Shown piece after piece: positions 25,075 through 34,238 of a DNA stretch of 64,000 bases. The notes below the pieces were generated by a model. It made no database searches and was not told where the DNA came from. It worked only from the letters and a program-made list of their open reading frames with translations. The first letter of the stretch is position 1. Each line of letters starts with the position of its first letter. Source of the DNA: Streptomyces sp. NBC_00271 (GTDB lineage: Bacteria; Actinomycetota; Actinomycetes; Streptomycetales; Streptomycetaceae); assembly GCF_036178845.1 (NCBI RefSeq), contig NZ_CP108070.1, positions 992,001-1,056,000 on the forward strand, in the 5' to 3' direction. Both the position numbers and the translations under genes were made by a program.

Positions 25075-26605
25075 CTAGGAGCGCGCGGGGTCGTCCTGGG
25101 AAGCCTCCGCCGCTGCGTCATGCGCCTTTCTCCCCAGGCGGACCTCCTCCACATCGAGCACTTCCTGAACGGTGCGGAGGACGATGTCGTCGATGCGGCC
25201 GGTGTCGCGCAGGTCCCTGAGCGTGTCCCGCTTGACCTGAAGCAGGGCGAGTTCGAGGCGCCGCACACTCTCGCGGCATCGCGTGGAGCCGGGAGCGGGG
25301 GCCATTCGGTCCTCGATGTCCTGGGCCATGCGGAGGGTGGCCGCCTCAGGGACCCCGAACCGCTGCGCCAACTCCGGTAGGGCGCGCAGGGCGGCGCTGC
25401 TCATATGGCAGCGAGAGAGAGTGAGTTCCGCGGTCTTGACCTCGTCCTCGGGGAAGCGGGCCCGGCGGACCACGGTCGGCAGCGTCGGACCGAGGAACGT
25501 AAGGGTGACGACGATGACGACGGCCGTGATGAACACGACGGCGTCGCGTTGCTCGACGACATGTCCCTCGGCGGTCACGGCGGGCACGGTCAGCGCCGCG
25601 GCCAGCGAGATGGCTCCGCGCATCCCCGCCCACGCCAACGGCAGGCGCTGAGGGGCGGTGATACGGCGGTCCCGCTGCTGAGGACGCCGGTCCAGGAACC
25701 TGACCAGATAAGGGACCGAGTAGAACCACAGCAGCCGTGTCCCGAACACAGCGACGCTCACGGCGCAGGCGGCGATCGCCGCCTGCGCCAGGGAGACCGA
25801 GGTCAATGCCCTCACCGTGGCGGGTAGTTGGATACCGACGAGGATGAACAACGCGCCGTTGAGCAGGTAACTGGCCACTTCCCAGAAGGCGATGGCCTGG
25901 ATCCGGGCGTCGGAACCGATGACGCGAGGGCCGAACCGGGTGGTCACAAGGCCGCAGGTGACAACGGCGAGGACGCCGGACACGTGCAGGAGTTCGGCGG
26001 GCAGGTAGGCGAGGAAGGGGGTGGCGACACTCAGCGCGCTGTGGAGCAGGGGCGCGGGCAGTCGGCGCCTGACCGGGATCAGGAGCAGTGCGATCGCGAC
26101 ACCGATCACGATTCCGCCGACGTAGGACTCGACGAAGGCGAGCGCCGTACCGGACCAGGAGAAGGGTCGCTCGTCGGTGACGACCTCGATGGTCACGGCC
26201 AGCAGGACCAGAGCGGTACCGTCGTTCAGCAGGCTTTCGGCGCGCAGCACGGTCAGGATGCGGCGTGGCATGGCCTTGGCCACGGCGGCGACGGCGACCG
26301 CGGTGGCCAGCACCAGCCCGGTGAGCCTGTAGGGCGATGCTGCGGAAGTTGTTGCGGATCTCGCGCACCGAGGAGGTCAGTGCCTCCCAATACAGCAGGG
26401 CGGGAAGAAAGAGGAACAGGACGACCTCGGGGGACAGCGCGAACCCGGCGAAGGGCGGTGTCAGTCCTGCGAGGCAGCCCGCGCCGAGCAGCAGCAGCGG
26501 TTCACTCAGGCCCGTACGTCGCGACAGCCAGCCCATCGCCAGTACACCGACGGCGACGACAACGATCAGTTCCAGGCTTTCCACGCCGGTGCCGTTCGTG
26601 TTCAT
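25075..26605 (-). pseudogene. CPA1-type Na+/H+ antiporter, single frameshift
   Basis: The N-terminal part begins MNTNGTGVESLELIVVVAVG and reads SEPLLLLGAGCLAGLTPPFA and EIRNNFRSIALQ. After a one-base shift near 26330 the rest continues GLVLATAVAVAAVAKAM, SLLNDGTALVLLAVTIEVVT (the ND motif of CPA1 antiporters), RGAISLAAALTVPAV and a long cytosolic tail. Together they make a full-length protein of about 510 residues with 10-12 membrane segments, so one indel is the only lesion. It could be a real null allele or a sequencing error. Predicted role: sodium/proton exchange in the plasma membrane. Confidence 0.8.
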
Positions 26606-26653
26606 GGCTCCACGGTCGCGCCGCGACGCACGGGTAACCAGGCCACGACTTTC

Positions 26654-27856
26654 TCAGGAGCTGCGTTCCTGGGAGTCCCGCACCCACCCTCTGGAGGGTT
26701 CGGCGTGGATGAGCCTTGCGAGGTGGTGGCCGGAGTGGGTGGGCGTCCGGCGAAGGGCGATGAGTGCGGCGTCGTCGCCGAGGCGTCCGCCGACGTGGGC
26801 GAGGAGGTCACGCCGGATGTGACGCAGAAGCGGTTCGGGGCCGCACTCGGTCCACTGGGCGGCTCGTTCGGCGAACGGATAGAAGTCACCGCGCTGATTG
26901 CGCGCTTCGATGACACCGTCGGTGTAGAGCAGGAGGGTTTCCCCGGCTTCGAAGGTGAACACGTCCAGCGTGCGCGGCGATGGGCCCAGGGCGCCGACTC
27001 CCAGCGGGGGCGCGGGGTGCAGCCTCAGGGTGGTGACGGAGTGTTCCGGGCTGAGGAGCAGGGGCGCGGGGTGCCCGCAGCTGGTCATCCTGACGATGGC
27101 GGCATCGTCGGGGACCTCCAGCAACAGGGCGGTGACGAAGCGCTCCTCGGCCCCGGCCTCGTCCTCCGGCGGGGTGAATTCGCCGTGGTAGCGGCCGACG
27201 CTCCGTTCCAGCGCGTCCGTCAGCGCGGTGAGGCCGGCGTGCTGATGGGAGGCTTCGCGGAACGCGCCGAGCAGCAGGGCGGCCTCTCCGATGGCCGCCA
27301 AGCCCTTGCCTCGGACATCTCCGATGAGCACGCGCGTGGCGTCGTCGGTACGCGTGACGGCGTACAGGTCTCCACCGATCTCGGCCTCGTCCTCGGCGGC
27401 CAGATATACCGACGCCGTACGCAGGGGGCCGATCCCGCTGGGCAGCGGCCACAGCAGTACGTGCTGTGCGGCCTCGGCGACCGATCTCACCTGGGCCAGT
27501 TCCCGTCCGTGTCGCTCGCGCACCACGGAGTAGCCCACGATCAGAAGGCTCAGTACGGCGAGGGCGACCATCTGCACGACGACGTTGCGCGAGAAGAGGA
27601 TGCCGTCGTGCAGGGCGATGCCTGCCAGGGCCGCGAGCGCCAGGACGCCGATCGCCCCGGTCAGCCGGGGACCGGCGAAGGATGCGGTGATCGCCGGCGC
27701 GATCACCAGCAGCGGGCCCAGGTGGATGTCGGCCGGGGCAACGATGTCGACGACCGTGATCATCACGATGAACAGGACGGGGATCGCCAGCATTACATGC
27801 TTCGACGGCCCCGGGCCGAAGCCGGCAAAGCGATTCCAGATCCCCACATGTTCCAC
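26654..27856 (-). CDS. Membrane-anchored PP2C (SpoIIE/RsbU-type) serine phosphatase
   Basis: This 400-residue protein starts at GTG 27856 (VEHVGIWNRFAGFGPGPSKH). Three or four membrane helices occupy residues about 22-115 (MLAIPVLFIVMITVVDIVAP, LTGAIGVLALAALAGIALHD, VVVQMVALAVLSLLIVGYSV). The PP2C domain follows: AEDEAEIGGDLYAVTRTDDA with the metal-binding Asp, VLIGDVRGKGLAAIGEAALL, MTSCGHPAPLLLSPEHSV and LLLYTDGVIEARNQRGDFYP. Such enzymes usually dephosphorylate anti-sigma-factor antagonists. No partner gene is adjacent. The start is weakly supported by its ribosome site (GGGGCGG), so a slightly different N-terminus is possible. Confidence 0.88.
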   Translation of the reverse strand: MEHVGIWNRFAGFGPGPSKHVMLAIPVLFIVMITVVDIVAPADIHLGPLLVIAPAITASFAGPRLTGAIGVLALAALAGIALHDGILFSRNVVVQMVALAVLSLLIVGYSVVRERHGRELAQVRSVAEAAQHVLLWPLPSGIGPLRTASVYLAAEDEAEIGGDLYAVTRTDDATRVLIGDVRGKGLAAIGEAALLLGAFREASHQHAGLTALTDALERSVGRYHGEFTPPEDEAGAEERFVTALLLEVPDDAAIVRMTSCGHPAPLLLSPEHSVTTLRLHPAPPLGVGALGPSPRTLDVFTFEAGETLLLYTDGVIEARNQRGDFYPFAERAAQWTECGPEPLLRHIRRDLLAHVGGRLGDDAALIALRRTPTHSGHHLARLIHAEPSRGWVRDSQERSS

Positions 27857-28128
27857 AGTGCACCGCCCCAGGACAGCTTGCGAGCGCAGCCAAGAACTCT
27901 CGGCAATGCGCAGGTAAAACTGCCGAGCGCGTCCCGCACGCGCCGGACCACGCGTCGACGGGACCGACCCCGCGCCGGCGCCGGCGCGGGGTCGGCAGGG
28001 CTGCCGCCCGGCCGCCCACCGCATGCGACCCGGGGGCTCACGCTGCCCGTCCGGCGTCGCGTTCACCACGGTGGCCGCCCGGTCGGACACGGAACGCGAC
28101 CACCTCCGCGACCACGCGCGAGGTCGGA

Positions 28129-31005
28129 TCAGTCGAGGAGGAGGGGATTCGGCAGGGTGGCCTCGGGGTGCATGCGCAGGAGGGTGTGGAGTACTCCTGA
28201 GAGGCCGGACATGAGGCTGGGCGAGAACGCCTCGCGGGCCAGGCCGCCGACCGGACCGCGTTGCTCGAGGCCGGTGAGGATTTCGGCATCGAGGTCGGAG
28301 GGGTCGCCGAAGTCCATGGACGTGAGGAATTCCCAGAGGCCGAGGTCGCCGTGGCACAGGGTATGGCTCCAGCCGAAGCCCTCGGCGGCGCAGGCATGTG
28401 CGGCCCGACGGGCCATGTCGAGGTGGGTGGGATCGCCCGTGCGCCGGTGGAGGTCGAGCATGCCGATGCCCACTCCCGCGCTGCCGTGGCACCAGCTGGT
28501 GAAGAAGTCCTCCTCGGCGCCGATGCGGACGTCGAGCCAGTTGCCGTGCTCGGGCTGGTAGAGGGACTCCTGATAGGCGAAGGCCCGCTCGGCGAGGTGG
28601 ATCCAGTCGCGCCGTTCGACCGCGGAGCCCGCGTCGCCGAGCGCGAGCCGGGTCAGCGCCCAGCCGATGCCGGTGGCGCCGTGGGCGAAGCCGCCGATGC
28701 CCTCGGGGTTGAGCCGGGTCGTCCAGCGGGCGCCGCTCGCGTCGCGGGTGGCCAGCCCGGTCAGTCGGCGGCCGATGTGCGCGGCGGCGCCGAGCCAGCG
28801 GTCCTGCCCGGTCGCCGCGGCCAGGTTGAGCAGGGGAACGACCGCGCCTGCCGCCCCGTTGAGGAGGTCCACCTCGACGTCGTCCTCGACCAGTCGGCCC
28901 TCCGCGAGCAGCAGGGCCCTCGAGGCGGCCCGCTCCAGCAGCCAGTCCTCACCGAGCACCCGGTGCAGCGCCAGCCACGTCCACACCTGCGACGCGGCAC
29001 CGCTGAACGCCCCGGGTGACGGCGTCGGTGTCCGGTCCTCGGTGCCGACCAGGACCCGCAGCGCCCCCTCGAACATCTCGGCGACGCCCGGCACCTCCTC
29101 CGCCCGCCCGGCCCGCACCTCGGTCACGTACTCCGCGAGTGTCAGCGCCACCCCGCCCTGCCCGGTGTAGAGGTCGGCGGGCAGCACCCTGATCGACCAC
29201 CCCGCGGGGGTGAAGACGGGGCTGATCCAGGTGACCGTACCGTCCTCACCCCGCACCGCCCCGTCGCACAGCCGCCGTACCATCTGCGCGGCCAGGTCGC
29301 GGCGGCGGCGCTCGCGGTCCCGGGCGTGCGGGTCGCGGGCGGCGGCCTGCGTCCGCGTGGGCAGCGAACGCTCGTTGAGGTACGCGCCGACCAGCGCGTC
29401 CTGGATCACCGCCTCCTCCAGCGCCAGGTCGGCGGTGCGCCAGTCCTCCACGGTGGTCCGTACGGCGGCCGAGTCCACGGTGAAGGTGAACATCGGCACG
29501 TCACCGGCCAACAGGTCCGCGATCTCGCCGTCGATGGCCGCACGCTCGGTCGGCGCACCGGGCAGCACCTCGGCGTTGCGCCGCAGGATGTCCCGGGCCC
29601 GTTCGACCGCCGCCGCCTCGTCGTGCAACGACGCGGGGTGCCAGAGCATCCGGCCGATGTCGACGTACGCCTGCGTCGGCCGCAGGATCCGCCGCGCCTG
29701 GGCGCCTTCGAACCGGCGCAGCAGCCGGTGCGGTTCGGTCCCGGGCCGACGCAGGTGCGCGGTCATCTCGCGGAAGCCGGCCAGAATCCGGTCCCAGTAC
29801 GCGCTCAGCACGGGAGTGGGGCTGGGGTGGTTGCCCGCGGTGGGCATCGCCACCAGGTCCACCTGGAATCGGGCCGCCGCGGTGCCGGCGTCCGCGATCA
29901 CCGGGTTCGGGATCAGCGGCTGCTGGCCGGGCAGCGACCCGACTCCGGAGATGTCGACCCCGCCGAGCGCGAAGCCGGTGCCGCGTACGGGCAGCAGTCC
30001 GGTACGCAGGACCGTGCGGCGGATGGCCGCCGCGGCCACGTCCACCGCGTCGCCGCGGCCGCTGGGCGGGAAGGGCGCGGGGGCGTCGAAGAGCGTCTCG
30101 GCGTCCACGATCACGGGCACCGGACCCGCGGCGATCATGTTCTCCGCGTGCATGTCGGTGCCGCCGGTGAAGCGGAGGACGGCCAGCCAGTGCCCTACGT
30201 TCCGGTAGAACGCGGCGAGTTCGGCCTCGCCCGTGCAGTAGCGGTGGCGGACGAACTCGGCCCAGCCGTAGCCCTCGCGTGCTTGTGTCCGCGGCACCCG
30301 GATGCGCTCGTCGGGCGACGGCGCGCCGGGGAAGTCCGCGTAGAGCTCGTCCAGCAGCGCGCCCAGCGCCACGTCGGATTCGGACGGCCGGGGCTTGTAC
30401 ATGACGCTCCCGCCGGCGAAGTCGACCCGACTGACCGTCAGGCCGCCCCGGTGGGTGTCGCCCGCCCCGAACGTGACGGCTCGCATCTCCCCCGCGGGTC
30501 CCCCCAGCAGCGGCCGCAGCACTTCGCGGTCCGCGGCGAGCCGTTCCGCGAACCCGGCCGTCGCCGCCACCGACAGCCGCGCCACCGACGCGATCCGCGG
30601 GCCGACGTTCGGGTATCGGCCGGCCAGCCGGTCGAGATAGCGCTCCTCCCCGGCCTGCTCCAGGAACGCGGTCCACGTCTGCGTGTCGGATCCCGCCCCC
30701 GTCCCCGCGTTCTCGGCGTGGCGTCCGCCGCCCGCTGTCATGCGCAGCGCGTGCAGTTCGATCAGGAACAGGCGGGACAGTTTCGCGTGCAGGGACCTGA
30801 GCAGGGCGGTGTGGCCGGCTGCCAGTACCGCTTCCTGTTCTTCCCGGCTCAGGGCGTCAATGGAGGCCAGCCGCCGGGCCAGCTCTTCCCGCCAAGGGCG
30901 GGCGATGGTCCGAACGGGTCCGGCGAACCATTCCGCCTCGTCCCGCCTCCCCGGCTCCCCCGACTTCTCCGGCCTTTCCGATCTTTCCGGCGCCGATCCG
31001 CTCAC
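28129..31005 (-). CDS. lanM: Class II lanthipeptide synthetase LanM
   Basis: This 958-residue bifunctional enzyme dehydrates Ser/Thr in a precursor peptide and cyclises Cys onto them. The dehydratase (DUF4135) half shows GGSVMYKPRPSESDVALG, GWAEFVRHRYC, RFTGGTDMHAENMIAAG and VPVIVDAETLFDAP, the kinase-like catalytic residues. The C-terminal LanC-like half has GGFAHGATGIGWALTRLALG, the zinc ligands in FTSWCHGSAGVGIG and LCHGDLGLWEF, and ends LPNPLLLD. The GTG at 31005 follows GGGAGG by 8 bases; an ATG at 31020 is the alternative. It lies downstream of a 66-residue precursor gene on the same strand. No LanT-type transporter/protease is adjacent. Confidence 0.95.
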   Translation of the reverse strand: MSGSAPERSERPEKSGEPGRRDEAEWFAGPVRTIARPWREELARRLASIDALSREEQEAVLAAGHTALLRSLHAKLSRLFLIELHALRMTAGGGRHAENAGTGAGSDTQTWTAFLEQAGEERYLDRLAGRYPNVGPRIASVARLSVAATAGFAERLAADREVLRPLLGGPAGEMRAVTFGAGDTHRGGLTVSRVDFAGGSVMYKPRPSESDVALGALLDELYADFPGAPSPDERIRVPRTQAREGYGWAEFVRHRYCTGEAELAAFYRNVGHWLAVLRFTGGTDMHAENMIAAGPVPVIVDAETLFDAPAPFPPSGRGDAVDVAAAAIRRTVLRTGLLPVRGTGFALGGVDISGVGSLPGQQPLIPNPVIADAGTAAARFQVDLVAMPTAGNHPSPTPVLSAYWDRILAGFREMTAHLRRPGTEPHRLLRRFEGAQARRILRPTQAYVDIGRMLWHPASLHDEAAAVERARDILRRNAEVLPGAPTERAAIDGEIADLLAGDVPMFTFTVDSAAVRTTVEDWRTADLALEEAVIQDALVGAYLNERSLPTRTQAAARDPHARDRERRRRDLAAQMVRRLCDGAVRGEDGTVTWISPVFTPAGWSIRVLPADLYTGQGGVALTLAEYVTEVRAGRAEEVPGVAEMFEGALRVLVGTEDRTPTPSPGAFSGAASQVWTWLALHRVLGEDWLLERAASRALLLAEGRLVEDDVEVDLLNGAAGAVVPLLNLAAATGQDRWLGAAAHIGRRLTGLATRDASGARWTTRLNPEGIGGFAHGATGIGWALTRLALGDAGSAVERRDWIHLAERAFAYQESLYQPEHGNWLDVRIGAEEDFFTSWCHGSAGVGIGMLDLHRRTGDPTHLDMARRAAHACAAEGFGWSHTLCHGDLGLWEFLTSMDFGDPSDLDAEILTGLEQRGPVGGLAREAFSPSLMSGLSGVLHTLLRMHPEATLPNPLLLD

Positions 31006-31304
31006 CGTCCACCCTCCCATTCCGCCGTGAACTCGCTTCTTGCGGTCGTTCCGAGGGAGCGCGGGCAACTGTGCGACCAGCCCGGACCCGTCCGCACCCG
31101 GCAGCAACCGGCCGAGCCGGAAACCCCCGCGTCCCCGACGCGCGCGGGGCGGGCGGCAACCAACTCGGCAGGCTGCGGCGCGTTCCCGGGTGCGGACGCG
31201 TCGTGGCTTGGCGCGCGGTTTCCCACGCTCCGGCTTTATGAACCGCACTCCGCAGGGGAGCCCCCGAAGAGGCGTACTCCGCAGGCGATACGGTCGATAG
31301 GCGC

Positions 31305-31348
31305 GCCCTGGAGAGGGCACTCAGCGGGCAGGCCCTCCGCAAAGGGCC
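31305..31348 (-). promoter_or_regulatory. Two short hairpins between the precursor and lanM
   Basis: GCCCT/AGGGC (31305-31318, loop GGAG) and GGCCCT/AGGGCC (31331-31348, 6-base loop) lie 20-60 bases after the precursor stop. They are candidate attenuators that would let the precursor be made in excess of the synthetase, as is common in lanthipeptide operons. Confidence 0.4.
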
Positions 31349-31367
31349 CTGGAGTCACCGCAGGCGG

Positions 31368-31568
31368 TCAGCAACACCAGCTGCCGTGCGACCCACTCGG
31401 GCTGGAACAGAAGCCGTAGAGGGAGTCGCTCGGGTCGGTGAGCGCGGCCTCGGCGGCGGCGCCGCCGACGTAGAGGGGCCCGGCGGGGTTGGTCTGGCCG
31501 TACGCGCTCTCGGCGCCCGCCAGCCAGGCATCGAGCACGGCAGTGGTGGCAACGCTGGTCTGGGGCAT
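31368..31568 (-). CDS. lanA: Lanthipeptide precursor peptide
   Basis: A 66-residue peptide starting at ATG 31568 behind GGAGGT with ideal spacing. The leader (MPQTSVATTAVLDAWLAGAE and on to about residue 40) is helical and acidic. LYVGGAAAEAALT contains a Gly-Gly that could be the cleavage site. The C-terminal core SLYGFCSSPSGSHGSWCC is rich in Ser with three Cys, two of them terminal, as needed for up to three (methyl)lanthionine rings. It is followed on the same strand by lanM. The core does not match any lanthipeptide I can recall. Confidence 0.88.
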   Translation of the reverse strand: MPQTSVATTAVLDAWLAGAESAYGQTNPAGPLYVGGAAAEAALTDPSDSLYGFCSSPSGSHGSWCC

Positions 31569-31868
31569 GAGAGACCTCCGGTGGATGCGTGGATTGGGGC
31601 GGATTGCCCAGCCCTGAGTATCGCCGGGTTCGAACACCCGTCAGACGTCCAATCTGGCCAAAGCCATGTGGTGTTCATGCGCCCTGCCGCCTTCTACGGG
31701 ACGGGTGGGACGGTCGCACGGCCGAGCGCCGACCGGGCGGGCGCAGCGGACGCCGAGCCTCCGACTCCCAGCTCCGGCCTGGGCTGCCCGTCGCCGTATC
31801 CGGGCACCGACACATGTCGGAACGTCCTGACAAACCTGTTGACGCCCCGCCCTGTACGGAGGCGCCGC

Positions 31869-32295
31869 ATGAAGATCGCCCTCGGCCCCTACATGTTCCG
31901 CGCCCTGCCGCTCGATGAGATGGTCCGCACGGTCGCCGAACTCGGCTATCAATACATCGAGTTGTCCCCGCGCGACGACTTCATGCCGTTCTTCCTGCAC
32001 CCACGGGTGGACGACGAGCGTGTGGCCGACTTGAAGAACTCACTGCGCAGGCACAGTGTTCAGCTCTCCTCCGTACTACATCCTCAACCCGCCGGGCACC
32101 CCGGCCCGCATCCACCAACACCTCGACATCGGCCGGGCGAGGTGGACTGGGACGCCTTCTTCGGCACACTCCGGGAACTGAACTTCGACGGCGTCGCCAC
32201 CGCGTGCGTCTTCGCCTGGGAGGAACGTGACAAGGAATCCTCCGCGTTCATGCTGGACCGCATCGGCAAGGAGCTCTCCCGCGTAACGCGAGCGA
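31869..32295 (+). pseudogene. Sugar phosphate isomerase/epimerase (IolE/IolI-like), internal deletion
   Basis: The start is well formed: MKIALGPYMFRALPLDEMVR behind GGAGGCG, then TVAELGYQYIELSPRDDFMP and up to HSVQLSS. The sequence then jumps, in another frame, to YYILNPPGTPARIHQHLDIG, which in homologues lies about 140 residues further on. A further one-base shift near 32130 leads to EVDWDAFFGTLRELNFDGVA and FMLDRIGKELS. Most of the TIM barrel, including metal ligands, is gone. The two shifts cancel so the frame stays open, but the product cannot be active. Confidence 0.8.
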
Positions 32296-32339
32296 CCCAC
32301 CGTGCCCCGGCGGTCGGAAGACCGCCGGGGCACGGTGGG
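32296..32339. terminator. 20-bp perfect hairpin between isomerase remnant and gap
   Basis: Bases 32296-32315 pair without mismatch with 32320-32339 around GGAA. It lies 43 bases beyond the gap stop on the minus strand and just after the isomerase remnant on the plus strand, so it is probably bidirectional. Confidence 0.9.
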
Positions 32340-32381
32340 AGCGGAGGGCAACTGAACGCCGACAGGGAGAGGCTGCCGCGA

Positions 32382-33827
32382 TCAGACCGCCGGGGCCGGG
32401 TAGGTCGGGTACTCCACTCCGGAGACGTGCTGGACGACGCGGACGACCTGGCAGGAGTAGCCGAACTCGTTGTCGTACCAGAGGTAGAGGATCGCGTTGT
32501 CACCTTCGACCTTGGTCGCGCCGGCGTCGACGATCGAGGCGTGACGCGAGCCGATGAAGTCGCTCGAGACCGCGTCGGGGGCGCTGATGAAGTCGATCTG
32601 GCGCTTGAGCGGCGAGGTCAGCGAGACATCGCGGAGGTGGTCGAGGACTTCCTCGCGCGTGGTCTCGCGGGCGAGTTGCAGGTTGAGGATGGCGATCGAC
32701 ACGTCCGGTACCGGGACGCGGATGGAGCTGCCGGTGATCTTCGCCTTGAGGTCGGGCAGCGCCTTCGCGACGGCGGAGGCGGCACCGGTCTCGGTGATGA
32801 CCATGTTGAGCGGCGCCGAACGACCGCGGCGGTCGGAGTTGTGGTAGTTGTCCAGCAGGTTCTGGTCGTTGGTGAACGAGTGGACGGTCTCCACATGGCC
32901 ACGCAGAACGCCGTACTCGTCCGCCATCGCCTTCAGCGGCGGGACGATCGCGTTGGTGGTGCAGGAGGCGCAGGACATGATCTGCTCGTCCGGCTTGATC
33001 GTGTCGTGGTTGACGCCGTGGACGATGTTGGGAACGTCGCCCTTGCCCGGCGCGGTCAGGACGACCTTGGCGATGCCGGGGCGAAGGTGCTGGGACAGGC
33101 CCTCGCGGTCACGCCACCTGCCGGTGTTGTCGATGAGGATGGCGTCCTTGATGCCGTACTCCGTGTAGTCCACCGACAGCGGGTCGTCGGAGTAGATCAC
33201 CTTGATCTCGTTGCCGTTGGCGACGATCTTGCTGTTCGCCTCGTCGACGGTGATCGTGCCCCGGAACTGGCCGTGAATGGAGTCACGCCGCAGCAGCGAG
33301 GCGCGCTTGACGATGTCCTGGCCGGCACCCTTGCGGACGACGACGGCACGCAGCCGCAGGCCGTTGCCGGAGCCGGCCTTCTCGATGAGCAGGCGGGCGA
33401 CGAGGCGGCCGATGCGGCCGAACCCGTAGAGGACGACGTCGCGCGGCTCCTGGCGCTCGATCTTGTTGTCGCCCGTGGCGCCGGCCACGGCCTCGGCGGT
33501 GAACTCCGCCACCGACAGACCACGGTCGTCGGACTTGTAGGTCGCGGCGAGCATGCCGATGTCGATCTGCGACGGGCCGAGATCGAGCGTGGTGAGAGCC
33601 TGCAGGAACGGCAGCGTCTGGATGACCGAGAGTTCCTCGCCGGCGATCTGCCGGGCGAACCGGTGGGTCTTGAGGATGCTCACCACTGACTTGTTCACCA
33701 GGGAACGGCTGTGCAGCAGGACCGTGACGTCCCGCTCCCGGTGCAGCTTCCCGATGATCGGGATCATCGACTCCGCGATCTCCTCGCGGTTGTTCCAGTT
33801 GGTGAACGAGTCGTCATTGACAGTCAC
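32382..33827 (-). CDS. gap: Glyceraldehyde-3-phosphate dehydrogenase, long form
   Basis: Predicted NAD(P)-dependent GAPDH of 481 residues. An N-terminal extension of about 125 residues (TVNDDSFTNWNNREEIAESM ...) precedes the Rossmann motif VVLYGFGRIGRLVARLLIEK. The active-site Cys is in MSCASCTTNAIVPPLKAMAD (about residue 285). Later motifs include HSFTNDQNLLDNYHNSDRRG, PVPDVSIAILNLQLA and WYDNEFGYSCQVVRVVQHVS. Long-form actinobacterial and proteobacterial GAPDHs of this kind share the extension; its function is unclear to me. It may have a catabolic, gluconeogenic or stress-related role. A strong terminator follows. Confidence 0.93.
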   Translation of the reverse strand: MTVNDDSFTNWNNREEIAESMIPIIGKLHRERDVTVLLHSRSLVNKSVVSILKTHRFARQIAGEELSVIQTLPFLQALTTLDLGPSQIDIGMLAATYKSDDRGLSVAEFTAEAVAGATGDNKIERQEPRDVVLYGFGRIGRLVARLLIEKAGSGNGLRLRAVVVRKGAGQDIVKRASLLRRDSIHGQFRGTITVDEANSKIVANGNEIKVIYSDDPLSVDYTEYGIKDAILIDNTGRWRDREGLSQHLRPGIAKVVLTAPGKGDVPNIVHGVNHDTIKPDEQIMSCASCTTNAIVPPLKAMADEYGVLRGHVETVHSFTNDQNLLDNYHNSDRRGRSAPLNMVITETGAASAVAKALPDLKAKITGSSIRVPVPDVSIAILNLQLARETTREEVLDHLRDVSLTSPLKRQIDFISAPDAVSSDFIGSRHASIVDAGATKVEGDNAILYLWYDNEFGYSCQVVRVVQHVSGVEYPTYPAPAV

Positions 33828-34238
33828 AGATTCATCTTTCGAGCTAGGTGGCGCTCAGATGGTAGCCCGACGCCGTTTTGATCGTTCGAGCGGGGCCACC
33901 TGATCAAGAGGAACGCGCAGCTGAGACGCTCGTACGCTCCCGCGCCGGTGGCGCGGGTCCCGGCGACCGGCGTGCGAGCGCGCCCTCATGGCCGGTCCAC
34001 CTCGCGCGATGAATGCCCACTTCGAGGGCACGAATGCGCCCCTTTCACGCGGTTCCGACAGCCACCGGTGACTGTTTCGCTTGACATGGGGCGCGCGCTG
34101 CCCAACTGCCCGGACCGTCACGAGATTGCTGTCCTGGCGTCCACCTCCCCGGAATCCGTCTTCGACCTCCGCCGCCTCCGTGAACCCACGCCGCACGGCT
34201 TCTGACACGCCGCCGGGGCGCCCCTTCGACACGGGTTC
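33828..34238. other. Intergenic region between gap and the second IS110 element
   Basis: No gene is supported in these 411 bases. The promoter of gap should lie near 33840-33950. Nothing else is recognised. Confidence 0.4.

Noticed and set aside
31386..33689. 767-codon plus-strand frame through the precursor, isomerase and gap regions
   Set aside because: It is open only by chance; its 3' half is antisense to gap, and only 31869-32295 resembles a protein family.
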